Notes: generated by a model from the letters alone, not told the origin. Shown: positions 16,277 through 24,485, counted from the stretch's first letter. The stretch is 39,444 nt of DNA from Anaerolineales bacterium UBA1429 (GCA_002329325.1 DCTX01000079.1:6745-46188), one strand, 5' to 3'. Program-made: numbers and translations.

Positions 16277-16963
16277 TCAGGGCATGCGGACGACCATGAT
16301 GCCGTCCACGTTGTCCTCTTCCATCTTGTAGAAGGGGATCGCGGCGACCGAATCGCCGTACTTTTCAAAGACATGATGGTTAAAGGCCGCCAACCGCTGC
16401 ATATAGTCGTTGGCGTCCGGGGCGATCACGCGCCCGTTCAGAAAGATGTTGTCCACGATGATCAGGCCGCCGGAGCGAGTGTGGGCCTCGGCGAACTGGA
16501 AGTAGTTCAGGTTGTTGTCCTTGTCGGCGTCGATAAAGGTCATGTCGAAGGGCGAATCCAGCTCCAGGGAGGTCAGGGTCTCCAGGGCGGGGCCCAGGTG
16601 CAACTCGACCTTGTCGGCGACGCCGGCATGGACAAAGGCGTCCATGGCCAGCTCGGCGTGCTTGGGGTTCACCTCACAGGTGATGAGCTTGCCATCGGCA
16701 GGGAGGGCCCGGGCCATCCACACGCCGCTGTATCCGCTCAGGGTGCCGATCTCCAGGATGCGGCGGGCGCCCACCAGATGCGCCAGCATGTTGAGGGTGC
16801 GCCCCTGTTCGCGGGTGATCTGCATCTCGGGGATGCCCCGCAGGCCTGTCTCCTGCATGATCCAGCGGTAGGTGGGATCGTGGTCGAGTTCTTCGTCCAG
16901 GTACTTGAGGATGCTGATAAAGAGCGGCTTCATCTCGGGTTTCGGACGTCTAGGCTCCGGCAC
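16277..16963 (-). CDS. Class I SAM-dependent O-methyltransferase
   Basis: A 228-residue enzyme of the caffeoyl-CoA/catechol O-methyltransferase family (PF01596 type). It transfers methyl from S-adenosylmethionine to a hydroxyl group, using a divalent metal. The SAM site is EIGTLSGYSG at 71-80, and the metal-binding segment FIDADKDN is at 143-150. The start is GTG at 16961-16963, because AGGAGG sits 8 nt upstream. Downstream is an exporter gene, so the pair could modify and export a metabolite, but no substrate can be named. Confidence 0.9.
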   Translation of the reverse strand: MPEPRRPKPEMKPLFISILKYLDEELDHDPTYRWIMQETGLRGIPEMQITREQGRTLNMLAHLVGARRILEIGTLSGYSGVWMARALPADGKLITCEVNPKHAELAMDAFVHAGVADKVELHLGPALETLTSLELDSPFDMTFIDADKDNNLNYFQFAEAHTRSGGLIIVDNIFLNGRVIAPDANDYMQRLAAFNHHVFEKYGDSVAAIPFYKMEEDNVDGIMVVRMP

Positions 16964-17027
16964 GGGGTTTCCTCCTGCAAGGCAGATTGGGCGGACCGTC
17001 CTCCGCCCGTCAGGGGCGTGGGGCGGC

Positions 17028-17077
17028 AAAAAACGAGCCCGCGTCACGTGGTGGCAACCGGTCATCCGTGATCGGGC
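17028..17077 (-). terminator. Intrinsic terminator after the P-loop gene
   Basis: On the minus strand a two-part stem (GCCCG with CGGGC outside, TCACG with CGTGA inside) is followed by CTCG and six T residues (17028-17033). It lies just after the P-loop gene stop at 17099 and before the O-methyltransferase. A TATAAT upstream (17086-17091) means it could instead act as an attenuator in the O-methyltransferase leader. Confidence 0.6.
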
Positions 17078-17085
17078 ACGCCATG

Positions 17086-17113
17086 ATTATACCCCGTTTC
17101 AGGGCGCCCGCAA
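17086..17113 (-). promoter_or_regulatory. Possible promoter for the O-methyltransferase-ABC exporter pair
   Basis: On the minus strand TTGCGG (17108-17113) and a perfect TATAAT (17086-17091) lie 16 bp apart. It overlaps the end of the P-loop gene. Any transcript would first meet the terminator at 17028-17077. Confidence 0.4.
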
Positions 17114-17815
17114 CCCCGCGCCCGGCTGGCTGTTTGCTGTGTCGCCCTCCGGCCCATCGGCTGGGGGCAGATGCGGCGCGAACCACTGCGCCACTGCCCG
17201 GGCGTTCTCTTCCAGCGAGGCGACGCCATCCACCCACAGCACGCGCAAGCCGGCCCGCGCGGCCCGCTCCGCCGCGTGCTGCGCAAAGGCGATGTCGCGA
17301 TCCATCCAGTTGGCAAAGGCCGCCTCCGGATCGGAGCATTGGGCCAGGATCTCCTGCACCCAGGGGCCGCGCTGGGGATACATGCGCCGCTGAAAGGACT
17401 CCGTCGGCACCATCCAGAGCGCCTGGCGCGGGTCGGCGACCCAAGGGGCCACCAGCTCGGGCAGTAGGGCTGCGCCCTCGGCGACGACCAGGCCGCGCTG
17501 CCGCACCAGACGCTCCAGGTCGGCGAGGATCATGGGGAACTCTTCGGCGTAGATGGCCAGCTCATCGGCCAGCAGGGTGGGCACGTCTCGCATCCAGAGC
17601 TCGTCCCAGGTCATGCGGCTCGCCCGCCACATGCGGGGCTGGGCCTCGCGGGTGGCGAGCTCGCAGTGGGCCTGCCACCGGTCGTCGCAGTGATACAGGG
17701 CGAGGCCATGGCGCCGCGCCAGCTCCTGCGCCACGGTGGACTTGCCGGAGCAGGGCGAGCCGCCCAGCCACAGCACCCGCCCCTTCAGACCGCTCGCCGC
17801 TACAGGTTGGGTCAC
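17099..17815 (-). CDS. P-loop kinase-like protein of unknown function
   Basis: A 238-residue soluble protein with a clear phosphate-binding loop, GGSPCSGKST at 18-27. This suggests a small-molecule kinase or AAA-type nucleotidase of the shikimate/adenylate kinase superfamily. The following YHCDD resembles the acceptor-side acidic residues of such kinases. The remainder is rich in Trp and Arg and I do not recognise the substrate. The start is GTG (17813-17815) with GAAGGGA upstream. The preceding nucleotidyltransferase frame runs 254 bp into it, an overlap too large to be natural, so one frame is probably disturbed. The two genes may act together. Confidence 0.75.
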   Translation of the reverse strand: MTQPVAASGLKGRVLWLGGSPCSGKSTVAQELARRHGLALYHCDDRWQAHCELATREAQPRMWRASRMTWDELWMRDVPTLLADELAIYAEEFPMILADLERLVRQRGLVVAEGAALLPELVAPWVADPRQALWMVPTESFQRRMYPQRGPWVQEILAQCSDPEAAFANWMDRDIAFAQHAAERAARAGLRVLWVDGVASLEENARAVAQWFAPHLPPADGPEGDTANSQPGAGLRAP

Positions 17816-18590
17816 GTTCAGTCCCTTCTTTCCTCAGGGGCCACTCCTCGGGCGGCAGATGCGTCCAGTCCGATAGGGCGACCCCTTCGGAGCGGAGCAG
17901 CGCGACAAAGCTATCCAGCAGACGATAGGCCAGGGCGGCGGCCTCGGCGGGCTCCCGCGCGTCCCACAGGGCGGGCGCCAGCTCGCGATACCCCTCGGGC
18001 AACCGCGGCAGGTGGAACGAGTCCTCGATGCCGCCAAAGTAGTCGTGATGCACCCAGGCGCCGTTGAGCAGGCAGAGGGCCGTGAGCATCTCCAGCAGCG
18101 TCTCGACGGCAGAGACGTGCAGGTCTCTGCGGTTGCCCCGCTCCTGGCAGGAGAAGATGCGCCCGCAGGATTCGAACACCAGGGTGGGCAGCGCCGTCTC
18201 CAGGGCGCGGAGGTGTCTCTCGCGCGGCACCTCTCGGCCCATCTGGAGCCAGCGCGTCGGCAACGCCGCATCGCCCTGGAGCACCCGCACGTCCTCCAGG
18301 ATGGCCATCTGTATGGGCCAGTCCGGCGAGGGGGCCAGCAGCCGGGCCACCAGCTCGCCCTCCTCGACCACTGTCGCGCTGAGGGCGGTGCCTGCATACA
18401 AGGCATGCAAGCCCTGGGCGCCGGAGCCATCGCCCACGACTAAGAACAGCTCCAGGTCTGACCAGGGGGTGTCGGCGCCCCGCGCGGTCGAGCCATAGAC
18501 GCCGCCGACGCGCACGGCCTGGGTGGCCCGGGCATAGCGGGCGCAAAGGTCCCGCGCCAAAGCAAAGCGCTCGTCATGGGAAAGGGGCAT
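17562..18590 (-). CDS. Nucleotidyltransferase-fold protein, 3' end probably frameshifted
   Basis: As read this is 342 residues. The N-terminal domain has the nucleotidyltransferase signature GSTARG at 33-38 followed by SDLEL at 44-48, giving the metal-binding Asp45 and Glu47. This is the fold of kanamycin-type and minimal nucleotidyltransferases. The ATG at 18590 has GAGGAGG upstream. After residue ~257 (EEWPL) the frame enters the P-loop gene and turns into Arg/Gly/Pro-rich text typical of a shadow frame. One extra base in the G4 run at 17837-17840 would end the protein at a stop 2-3 nt before the P-loop GTG start. I therefore believe the true end is near 17818. Substrate unknown. Confidence 0.65.
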   Translation of the reverse strand: MPLSHDERFALARDLCARYARATQAVRVGGVYGSTARGADTPWSDLELFLVVGDGSGAQGLHALYAGTALSATVVEEGELVARLLAPSPDWPIQMAILEDVRVLQGDAALPTRWLQMGREVPRERHLRALETALPTLVFESCGRIFSCQERGNRRDLHVSAVETLLEMLTALCLLNGAWVHHDYFGGIEDSFHLPRLPEGYRELAPALWDAREPAEAAALAYRLLDSFVALLRSEGVALSDWTHLPPEEWPLRKEGTERDPTCSGERSEGAGAVAGRLALLRQVHRGAGAGAAPWPRPVSLRRPVAGPLRARHPRGPAPHVAGEPHDLGRALDARRAHPAGR

Positions 18591-18619
18591 GGGCCTCCTC
18601 GTTCGAGTGAACAGGCGCG

Positions 18620-18684
18620 GAAAGGGCATCCTCTTGGCTCCACCCGGGCGAGGCGCCCAGGGACCAGCGGGAAGATGCCCTTTC
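18620..18684. repeat. Long inverted repeat, 11-bp arms
   Basis: GAAAGGGCATC (18620-18630) pairs with GATGCCCTTTC (18674-18684). A second inner stem in the loop is formed by the CCGGGCG and CGCCCAG strings. It lies in the 146-bp gap between the dehydrogenase and nucleotidyltransferase genes. It has no T-run and may be a dispersed repeat or an RNA processing site. Confidence 0.5.
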
Positions 18685-18698
18685 TACGCAGGCGGCCT

Positions 18699-18729
18699 CC
18701 GCGGGGCCTGGCCGCGCCAGGCACCGCGG
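18699..18729 (-). terminator. GC-rich hairpin after the 2-hydroxyacid dehydrogenase gene
   Basis: On the minus strand CCGCGG-GCCTGG arms fold onto CCAGGC-CCGCGG with a 5-nt loop, directly after the stop at 18737. It is a strong stem but lacks a T-tract, so it may only be a partial terminator or an mRNA-stabilising structure. Confidence 0.4.
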
Positions 18730-18736
18730 AACGTCC

Positions 18737-19708
18737 TCACTTGCGCCGATTCTCGATAAAGGTCGGGTTCAGGCAGCCGAACGGGACCTGCCCGGCCTGG
18801 AACTCTTGCAGGGAACGGATGATGCTATCGAACCCGGCGCGGATGCAGGTGGTGGTCTGGGTGGCCAGGTGTCCCGTCAGGAAGACGTTATCCAGCTTGC
18901 GCAGCTCGCTCTCGACAGGCAGGGGCTCCTTGGCAAAGACGTCCAGCCCGGCGCCGGCGATGGTGCCGTTCTTGAGGGCCTCGATCAGGGCCTCTTCGTC
19001 CACCGTGCCGCCGCGCGAGGTGTTGATCAGAAAGGCGGTGGGCTTCATCTTGGCCAGGAAGGCCGCGTCGATCAGATGGGTCGTCTGCGGCATCAAGGGG
19101 ACATGGACGGTGACAAAGTCGCTCTCGCGGGCGATCTCGTCCAGGCTAGCCTTCTGCACGTGCAGTTCCTGGAGCGCCTCTTCGTTGTAGCGCACGTCGT
19201 AGGCCAGCAGGCGGGGGTTGAACCCCTGCAGGTTGCGGGCCACCTTCTGCCCGATATTGCCAAAGCCGATGATGCCGATGGTGGCGCCCTCGACGCCCCG
19301 GGTGATGGGGCCCCGGCTGTAGCCGCCGGCCTTGATCTCGCGGTCGCTGCGGAAGAACCCGCGGGAGATCTCCAGCATCAGCGCCAGGGTGGTCTCGCCC
19401 ACGCCGGTGGACATGGCGCCGGGCGTGTTGCAGCAGCAGATGCCCACCTGGGCGGCATAGGCCACGTTCACCTTGTCATAACCGACGCCGTGACGGATCA
19501 CGAACTGGAGGTGGTCTTTGAGGGCGTCCAGGACGCGCGGGGTGAACGGCTCACCCATGGCCACGATGGCCTCGATGCCCCGATACTTGGCGATGACCTC
19601 GTCCTCGTCATAGCCCTGCAACTCGACCTTGACCACGTCAAAGCCCGCCTGCCGCATATAGTCATAGTACTCGGGCCAGCGAATCGCCATTCCCAATCGG
19701 AAGCTCAT
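18737..19708 (-). CDS. D-isomer-specific 2-hydroxyacid dehydrogenase (SerA/PGDH-like)
   Basis: A 323-residue NAD-dependent dehydrogenase. The Rossmann motif GFGNIG is at 148-153. The catalytic triad is R232 (NTSRGG), E261 (DVFAKEP) and H280 (LTGHLA). The family includes phosphoglycerate, glyoxylate, lactate and hydroxypyruvate dehydrogenases. This protein lacks the C-terminal ACT domain of long SerA enzymes, and the substrate cannot be fixed. A cluster of three cysteines (ICCCN near 90-94) is unusual. The ATG has AGGAGA upstream and a near-consensus promoter 45-75 bp away. It is the first gene of a minus-strand run. Confidence 0.9.
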   Translation of the reverse strand: MSFRLGMAIRWPEYYDYMRQAGFDVVKVELQGYDEDEVIAKYRGIEAIVAMGEPFTPRVLDALKDHLQFVIRHGVGYDKVNVAYAAQVGICCCNTPGAMSTGVGETTLALMLEISRGFFRSDREIKAGGYSRGPITRGVEGATIGIIGFGNIGQKVARNLQGFNPRLLAYDVRYNEEALQELHVQKASLDEIARESDFVTVHVPLMPQTTHLIDAAFLAKMKPTAFLINTSRGGTVDEEALIEALKNGTIAGAGLDVFAKEPLPVESELRKLDNVFLTGHLATQTTTCIRAGFDSIIRSLQEFQAGQVPFGCLNPTFIENRRK

Positions 19709-19753
19709 AGATGTTCTCCTCTTGCGTATGATGGCACGGGTGCGTGCAGGCAG

Positions 19754-19782
19754 AGCCTAGATGATTGTGGCGACGCCGTCAA
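19754..19782 (-). promoter_or_regulatory. Promoter of the 2-hydroxyacid dehydrogenase gene
   Basis: On the minus strand TTGACG (19777-19782) and TAGGCT (19754-19759) are 17 bp apart, giving a leader of about 40 nt. Confidence 0.6.
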
Positions 19783-19924
19783 CTGCTTGCTGCGTGGAGG
19801 ATAGGTTGCGGTGGCAACAGGGGATCATTCGCCTCCCCGGTACGATTCTCATTTGAGGGAACCTTCCTCCGCCGGCATGATCACGAGCATGCAGGCGCGC
19901 GTTGGCCGTCGGTGCAGACCGTAA

Positions 19925-19953
19925 TTGCACATCGCCGCCCTTTTGTGTAGCAT
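19925..19953 (+). promoter_or_regulatory. Promoter of glnS
   Basis: TTGCAC (19925-19930) and TAGCAT (19948-19953) are 17 bp apart. The predicted start near 19960 gives a leader of about 67 nt. Confidence 0.6.
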
Positions 19954-20026
19954 AGAGTGAAACAACACTGTCTATCCTGCCAGGGCGAGCCCCGCCCTGA
20001 GCCCGCTTTCCCTAGGAGCTTGCTCT

Positions 20027-21721
20027 ATGACCACATCCGAATCCCACACGCCGACCGACTTTATCCGCGCGGCGATCCTTGAGGATATGGCATCGGGACG
20101 CTTTAGCCCTCCGGTGCATACGCGCTTCCCTCCCGAGCCCAACGGCTATCTGCACATCGGCCATACGCGGGCGCTGGCCATCAACTTTGGCATCGCCCAG
20201 GACATGCAGGGGCTCTGCAACCTGCGCTTTGACGATACCAACCCCGTCAGAGAAGAGACCGAGTATGTGGACGCCATCCAGCAGGACATCCGCTGGCTGG
20301 GGTTCGATTGGGACGACCGGCTGTACTATGCCTCTGACTACTTTGAGCAGCTCTACGAGTTCGCCGAGCTGCTGATTCGCAAGGGCAAGGCCTATGTCTG
20401 CGACCTGAGCCCCGACGAGGTGCGAGAGTACCGCGGCACCCTGACGGAGCCCGGTCGCAACAGCCCCTATCGCGACAGGACGGTGGAGGAGAACCTGGAT
20501 CTCTTTCGGCGGATGCGCGCCGGCGAGTTCCCCGAGGGTGCGCGCACGCTCCGCGCCAAGATCGACATGGCCTCGCCCAACATGAGCCTGCGCGATCCGG
20601 TGATGTACCGCATCCTGTACGCCACCCACCATCGCACAGGCGACGCCTGGTGCATCTATCCCATGTACGACTTTGCCCACGGCCAGAGCGATTCCATCGA
20701 GGGCATCACCCATTCGCTGTGCGATGTGAGCTATGAGCTGCACCGCCCGCTGTACGATTGGTTCCTGGAGCAACTGGGCATCTTTCCCACGCGCCAGATC
20801 GAGTTTGGCCGCCTGAACCTGACCTACACGGTCCTGAGCAAGCGGTTCTTGCGGCGGCTGGTGGACGAAGGATACGTCAGCGGCTGGGACGATCCCCGCA
20901 TGCCCACCCTGGCGGGCATGCGCCGGCGCGGCTACCCGCCCGAGGCGATCCGTGCCTTCCTGGATATGGTGGGCATCTCCAAGAACAACAGCCTGGTGGA
21001 TGTGGCCATGCTGGAGCATTGTGTGCGCCAGTACCTCAACGCCCACGCAGTGCGCCGCATGGCCGTTCTGCGCCCCTTGCGCGTGGTGATCGAGAACTAT
21101 CCCGAGGGCCAGGTGGAGATGATGGAGGCGGTCAACAACCCCGAGGACCTCTCCATGGGCACGCGCCAGGTCCCCTTTTCTCGCGTGCTCTATATCGAGC
21201 AAGAAGACTTCATGGAGGACCCGCCCCGTCGCTTCTACCGGCTTGCGCCGGGGCGCGAGGTGCGCCTGCGCTACGCCTACTTTGTGCGCTGCGTCGGCGT
21301 CGTCAAGGACCCGCAGACGGGCCAAGTGGTGGAGCTGCGCTGCACCTATGATCCCGAGACGCGCGGGGGCGATGCCCCCGATGGCCGCAAAGTGCGCGCC
21401 ACGCTGCATTGGGTATCGGCGGAGCACGCCATCGAGGCCCGGGCGCGGCTGTACGACCGCCTCTTTGCCGTCGAAGACCCCATGGCGGAGGAGGACTATA
21501 TCGCCAGCCTGAACCCCGCCTCGATGGAGGAGCTCACCGGCTGCAAGCTGGAGCCCGCCCTGGCCGAAGCCGCCATCGGGGATCGCGTCCAGTTCGAGCG
21601 TCTGGGCTACTTTTGCCTGGACCCGGATAGCGCGGCCGGCGAACTGGTGTTCAACCGCACCGAGTCCTTGCGCGATACCTGGGCCAAGGTGCAGCAGGAG
21701 ATGGCCCAGGCGAACCAGTAG
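20027..21721 (+). CDS. glnS: Glutaminyl-tRNA synthetase
   Basis: A 564-residue class I aminoacyl-tRNA synthetase charging tRNA-Gln directly. The catalytic domain has the HIGH motif at 43-46 (PNGYLHIGHTRAL) and a KMSKS-type loop VLSKR near 268-272. It is followed by the GlnRS-type beta-barrel anticodon domain, with FMEDPP near 400 and LRCTYDPETRGG near 440. The length fits bacterial GlnRS (about 550). Many bacteria instead make Gln-tRNA by amidation, and glnS in bacteria is thought to have come from eukaryotes by transfer, so its presence is a lineage marker. A ribosome site (AGGAG) lies 9 nt before the ATG. Confidence 0.96.
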   Translation: MTTSESHTPTDFIRAAILEDMASGRFSPPVHTRFPPEPNGYLHIGHTRALAINFGIAQDMQGLCNLRFDDTNPVREETEYVDAIQQDIRWLGFDWDDRLYYASDYFEQLYEFAELLIRKGKAYVCDLSPDEVREYRGTLTEPGRNSPYRDRTVEENLDLFRRMRAGEFPEGARTLRAKIDMASPNMSLRDPVMYRILYATHHRTGDAWCIYPMYDFAHGQSDSIEGITHSLCDVSYELHRPLYDWFLEQLGIFPTRQIEFGRLNLTYTVLSKRFLRRLVDEGYVSGWDDPRMPTLAGMRRRGYPPEAIRAFLDMVGISKNNSLVDVAMLEHCVRQYLNAHAVRRMAVLRPLRVVIENYPEGQVEMMEAVNNPEDLSMGTRQVPFSRVLYIEQEDFMEDPPRRFYRLAPGREVRLRYAYFVRCVGVVKDPQTGQVVELRCTYDPETRGGDAPDGRKVRATLHWVSAEHAIEARARLYDRLFAVEDPMAEEDYIASLNPASMEELTGCKLEPALAEAAIGDRVQFERLGYFCLDPDSAAGELVFNRTESLRDTWAKVQQEMAQANQ

Positions 21722-21763
21722 CGGCGTCCGCGGGCGCCCGCTTTGGCGGGAAGGGAGGATACC

Positions 21764-22273
21764 ATGGCGATAGCCTTGAGTGAGCCGCGCATCATCACCC
21801 GCGGGGCCTACACGGTGCTGGGGGCCTGGGCCCCCTACGCCGGCCAGGACGAAGGTCCGGGCTGGGCAGGGGCCGACGCCGCCTTTCGCGTCCGCAAGGA
21901 GGCCGTCGCCCACCGCGCCGACGACCGGATCCTGGGTTTCATGTATCGCCCGCAGCGCGATAACCCCGCCATACCGGAGGATCTGCGCGCCTGCTTTGTG
22001 GGCGTGGAAGTGACCTCCCTTGAGGGGCAGCCGGAGAGTCTGTTTGTCACCCACTTCTCCGGCGGGGAGTATGTACTGGTGGATTGCAGGGGAGATACCT
22101 CTGCAGAGGCCGCCGAGGGTGTGGGGCAGGCCATCGGCATGCTGATGGAATGGATCCCCGCCCACGGCTATGCAGAGGGCGACGCCTGCTTTGCGGCGGC
22201 TCACGAGGCAGCGGCCACGCCGCCCTGGGTCGAGACGGTGTACATCAAGCTAGAGCCCGCTGGCCAGAGCTGA
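21764..22273 (+). CDS. GyrI-like effector-binding domain protein
   Basis: A 169-residue soluble protein resembling the stand-alone GyrI-like/AraC effector-binding fold (SOUL-type beta barrel). It opens EPRIITRGAYTVLG, typical of the first strand, and has FVGVEVTSLEG and GGEYVLVD in later strands. Such proteins bind small hydrophobic or cationic molecules, or act as simple hydrolases, without a DNA-binding domain. The ATG at 21764 has GGGAGG upstream. It lies 42 bp after glnS in the same direction. The ligand is unknown. Confidence 0.7.
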   Translation: MAIALSEPRIITRGAYTVLGAWAPYAGQDEGPGWAGADAAFRVRKEAVAHRADDRILGFMYRPQRDNPAIPEDLRACFVGVEVTSLEGQPESLFVTHFSGGEYVLVDCRGDTSAEAAEGVGQAIGMLMEWIPAHGYAEGDACFAAAHEAAATPPWVETVYIKLEPAGQS

Positions 22274-22279
22274 CCCGAT

Positions 22280-22313
22280 CGGCTGCCGGGGGCGCCGGCG
22301 TCCCCGGCAGCCG
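22280..22313 (+). terminator. GC-rich hairpin after the GyrI-like gene
   Basis: CGGCTGCCGGGG (22280-22291) and CCCCGGCAGCCG (22302-22313) form a perfect 12-bp stem with a 10-nt loop, 6 bp after the stop. There is no T-run, so termination is only inferred. Confidence 0.45.
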
Positions 22314-22421
22314 GCGTTCGGCGCCCCCGCCGGCCCCGCATACCCCCGGCGACGCTCCGTCCATCACCATCCTGCCTGGGCGGCCCGGAACCGCCAGGCT
22401 ACGCCACAGCGAAGGAGCTCG

Positions 22422-23315
22422 ATGAACTGGCAATCCCCCTTCTCACTGCCGGGGCACTGGTACAAGGGCAATCTGCACACCCACACGACGCAATCCGATG
22501 GCCGCCGCTCGCCAGAGGAGGCCCTGGCCTGGTACCGCGAGCAGGGCTATGACTTTTGCGCCCTCTCGGATCACTGGGTGCTGACCCCTGGAGGCTCCGA
22601 TGGGGCAGGCCTGGTCAGCCTTGCTGCCGCCGAGCTGAACGGCGATGGGTACCATCTGCTGACCTTGGGGCTATCCGAGATCCCATCGCGCCGGCTGGAG
22701 CACGAGCCCCAGGCCGTGATCGATGCCGTCAAGGCGCAGGGTGGGCTTGCGTACATCGCTCATCCCTACTGGACGGGGCGGCCCTCCAGCGAGATCGCCG
22801 CGCTGCGCGGGCTGGATGGGATCGAGGTCTACAACAGCGTCTGCGAGGTCAGCAAGGGCACCGGCCATGGCCGGGTGCATTGGGACGATTGCCTCAGCGC
22901 CGGCCTGCGGCTGACCGGGCTGGCGGTGGATGACACCCACTGGGGGCTGGAGGAGGCTGGCGGCGGGTGGGTCATGGTGCGGGCGCCCGAGCCCACCGAG
23001 GCGGCGCTGCTGGCGGCCCTGGCCGCCGGGCATTTCTATGCCAGCGCCGGGCCCGCCATCCTGGACCTGCGCATCGGCGGCGCCGAGGCGGACGCCCCGG
23101 TGCTGGAGGTGGTGTGCAGCCCGTGCGCCGAGATCCTCTTTTACACCTGTGGGCCCCGGGGGCGGCGCGTGGCCGCCGAGCCGGGTGCGAGCGTATGCCG
23201 GGCGAGCCTGCCCCTTCAGCGAGAGCAGGTCTTTGTGCGCGTCGAGTGCCGCGATGCCCAGGGGCGCTGCGCCTGGACCAACCCCGTGTACCTGCAGGAT
23301 GTCTTTGCCTGCTAG
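22422..23315 (+). CDS. PHP-domain metal-dependent phosphoesterase
   Basis: A 297-residue protein with an N-terminal PHP domain, a trinuclear-metal phosphoesterase fold. Metal-binding motifs are NLHTHTTQSDG from residue 17, ALSDHW near 47-52, IAHPYW near 112-117 and VDDTHW near 168. The C-terminal 80 residues look like a small beta domain. Relatives cleave phosphate from small molecules or nucleotides; the substrate is not known. The ATG has GAAGGAG upstream. Confidence 0.85.
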   Translation: MNWQSPFSLPGHWYKGNLHTHTTQSDGRRSPEEALAWYREQGYDFCALSDHWVLTPGGSDGAGLVSLAAAELNGDGYHLLTLGLSEIPSRRLEHEPQAVIDAVKAQGGLAYIAHPYWTGRPSSEIAALRGLDGIEVYNSVCEVSKGTGHGRVHWDDCLSAGLRLTGLAVDDTHWGLEEAGGGWVMVRAPEPTEAALLAALAAGHFYASAGPAILDLRIGGAEADAPVLEVVCSPCAEILFYTCGPRGRRVAAEPGASVCRASLPLQREQVFVRVECRDAQGRCAWTNPVYLQDVFAC

Positions 23316-23388
23316 GGTGGGGGCAATGGACTCCGACGTGATCCTGGCGAGGCGGGCGCAAAGCCAAGACTCCTGGGATGCTTGTGTT

Positions 23389-23417
23389 TTGACACCTGCC
23401 CCAAGAGATGATACACT
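23389..23417 (+). promoter_or_regulatory. Promoter of apt-dksA
   Basis: A perfect TTGACA (23389-23394) and TACACT (23412-23417) are separated by 17 bp. The leader is about 82 nt and contains a GGGCG/CGCCC hairpin. Confidence 0.8.
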
Positions 23418-23505
23418 ACATGCGCTTGGAAAGTAGTACGTTGTATTGTCGGGCGCCCGCATGGGGTCGCCCGGTTTCGGCTTTGGTGAGGAGTGACACA
23501 TCAGG

Positions 23506-24018
23506 ATGAACCTGGAGCAATGGATCCGGGATGTGCCAGATTTCCCCATCCAGGGCATCCTGTTCAAAGATATTACCCCTCTGTTGCAGGATCCCCGCGC
23601 CCTTGAAGAGGCAGTAAACAGGCTCGCGGCCCCCTATTTGGACCGTGGCATCGAACGAGTGGTGGCGATCGAGTCACGCGGGTTCATCTTTGGGGTTCCC
23701 ATTGCCCGCCAGTTGCGGGCCGGCTTTGTCCCCGTGCGCAAGCCGGGCAAGCTGCCCGCCGAGACCATCGGCGTCGAGTACAGCCTCGAATACGGCACCA
23801 ACCGATTGGAGATGCATCGCGACGCCATCCTGCCGGGCCAGAGGGTGCTCATCGTGGATGACCTGTTGGCCACCGGCGGATCTGCGGCGGCAGCGGCGGA
23901 TCTCGTTGAGCAATTGGGCGGGGTAGTGGAAGGGCTGGCCTTCCTGATTGAGCTGGTGGCCCTGCAAGGCAGAGGGAAACTCTCACGTTATGACGTGTTC
24001 TCGGTTCTTCAGATGTAA
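23506..24018 (+). CDS. apt: Adenine phosphoribosyltransferase
   Basis: A 170-residue purine salvage enzyme converting adenine and PRPP to AMP. It starts with the typical IRDVPDFPIQGILFKDITPL, has the ESRGFIFG segment near 56-63, and has the PRPP-binding loop VLIVDDLLATGGSA at 114-127. Length is normal. The Shine-Dalgarno GAGGAG lies further upstream of the ATG than usual (about 14 nt), yet no other start fits the family. An 11-bp gap joins it to the DksA-like gene. Confidence 0.95.
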   Translation: MNLEQWIRDVPDFPIQGILFKDITPLLQDPRALEEAVNRLAAPYLDRGIERVVAIESRGFIFGVPIARQLRAGFVPVRKPGKLPAETIGVEYSLEYGTNRLEMHRDAILPGQRVLIVDDLLATGGSAAAAADLVEQLGGVVEGLAFLIELVALQGRGKLSRYDVFSVLQM

Positions 24019-24029
24019 AGGATCGTGAC

Positions 24030-24440
24030 ATGACCCAGTACGACGCCAAGATTGAGCAATTGGAGAAGGAGCGCGAGCGCACCCTCGAGGAGATCGAGCA
24101 TCTGCGCGAGCAGCTTCAGGAGGAGATCGAGCCCGCCTCGGCTACGGACGAGGACTCGGCGGATGCGGCGGCGGCGATCTATGAGCGCGGCAAGGTGATC
24201 TCGCTGATCCAGAATCGCGAGGACCGGGTGCGCGCCCTGGATGAAGCCATCGAGCGCGTGCGCAAGGGGCTTTATGGTATCTGCAAATCGTGCGGTGAAG
24301 AGATCCCGCCGGAACGGCTGGCGATCATGCCGGAGACCAGCCTGTGCGTCAAGTGCGCCAACCAGCGGGAGTACGGCCCCTATGGTGCGCCTCCTCGCCG
24401 GCGCGAGCGACCTATCGTGTTGACGGATGACGATATCTAG
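24030..24440 (+). CDS. DksA/TraR family zinc-finger protein
   Basis: A 136-residue regulator of the DksA/TraR family. The N-terminal half is a charged coiled coil (about 5-80), and the C-terminal zinc finger uses C85, C88, C106 and C109 (CKSCG, CVKC). DksA proteins enter the RNA polymerase secondary channel and tune transcription with ppGpp. The coiled-coil tip here has acidic residues (DEDSADAA), as functional members do. The basic RRRERP stretch near the end is extra. It is co-transcribed with apt and followed by a strong terminator. Confidence 0.88.
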   Translation: MTQYDAKIEQLEKERERTLEEIEHLREQLQEEIEPASATDEDSADAAAAIYERGKVISLIQNREDRVRALDEAIERVRKGLYGICKSCGEEIPPERLAIMPETSLCVKCANQREYGPYGAPPRRRERPIVLTDDDI

Positions 24441-24485
24441 GCGTGTGAGTGCGCCTGTGGGCGCAGGTTCGATCGGAAGAAACGT

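Larger units (their letters stand above)
19709..20026. other. Divergent intergenic region with back-to-back promoters
   Basis: The 318-bp gap holds a minus-strand promoter for the dehydrogenase (19754-19782) and a plus-strand promoter for glnS (19925-19953). Between them there is only a small GTTGC/GCAAC hairpin. The glnS leader has an AGGGCG/CGCCCT hairpin before its AGGAG ribosome site. No T-box or coding frame is visible. Confidence 0.55.

Noticed and set aside
20012..22204. A 730-codon antisense open frame opposite glnS
   Set aside because: His/Gly/Ala-rich composition typical of antisense frames in GC-rich genes, no domain, and glnS is unambiguous on the other strand.
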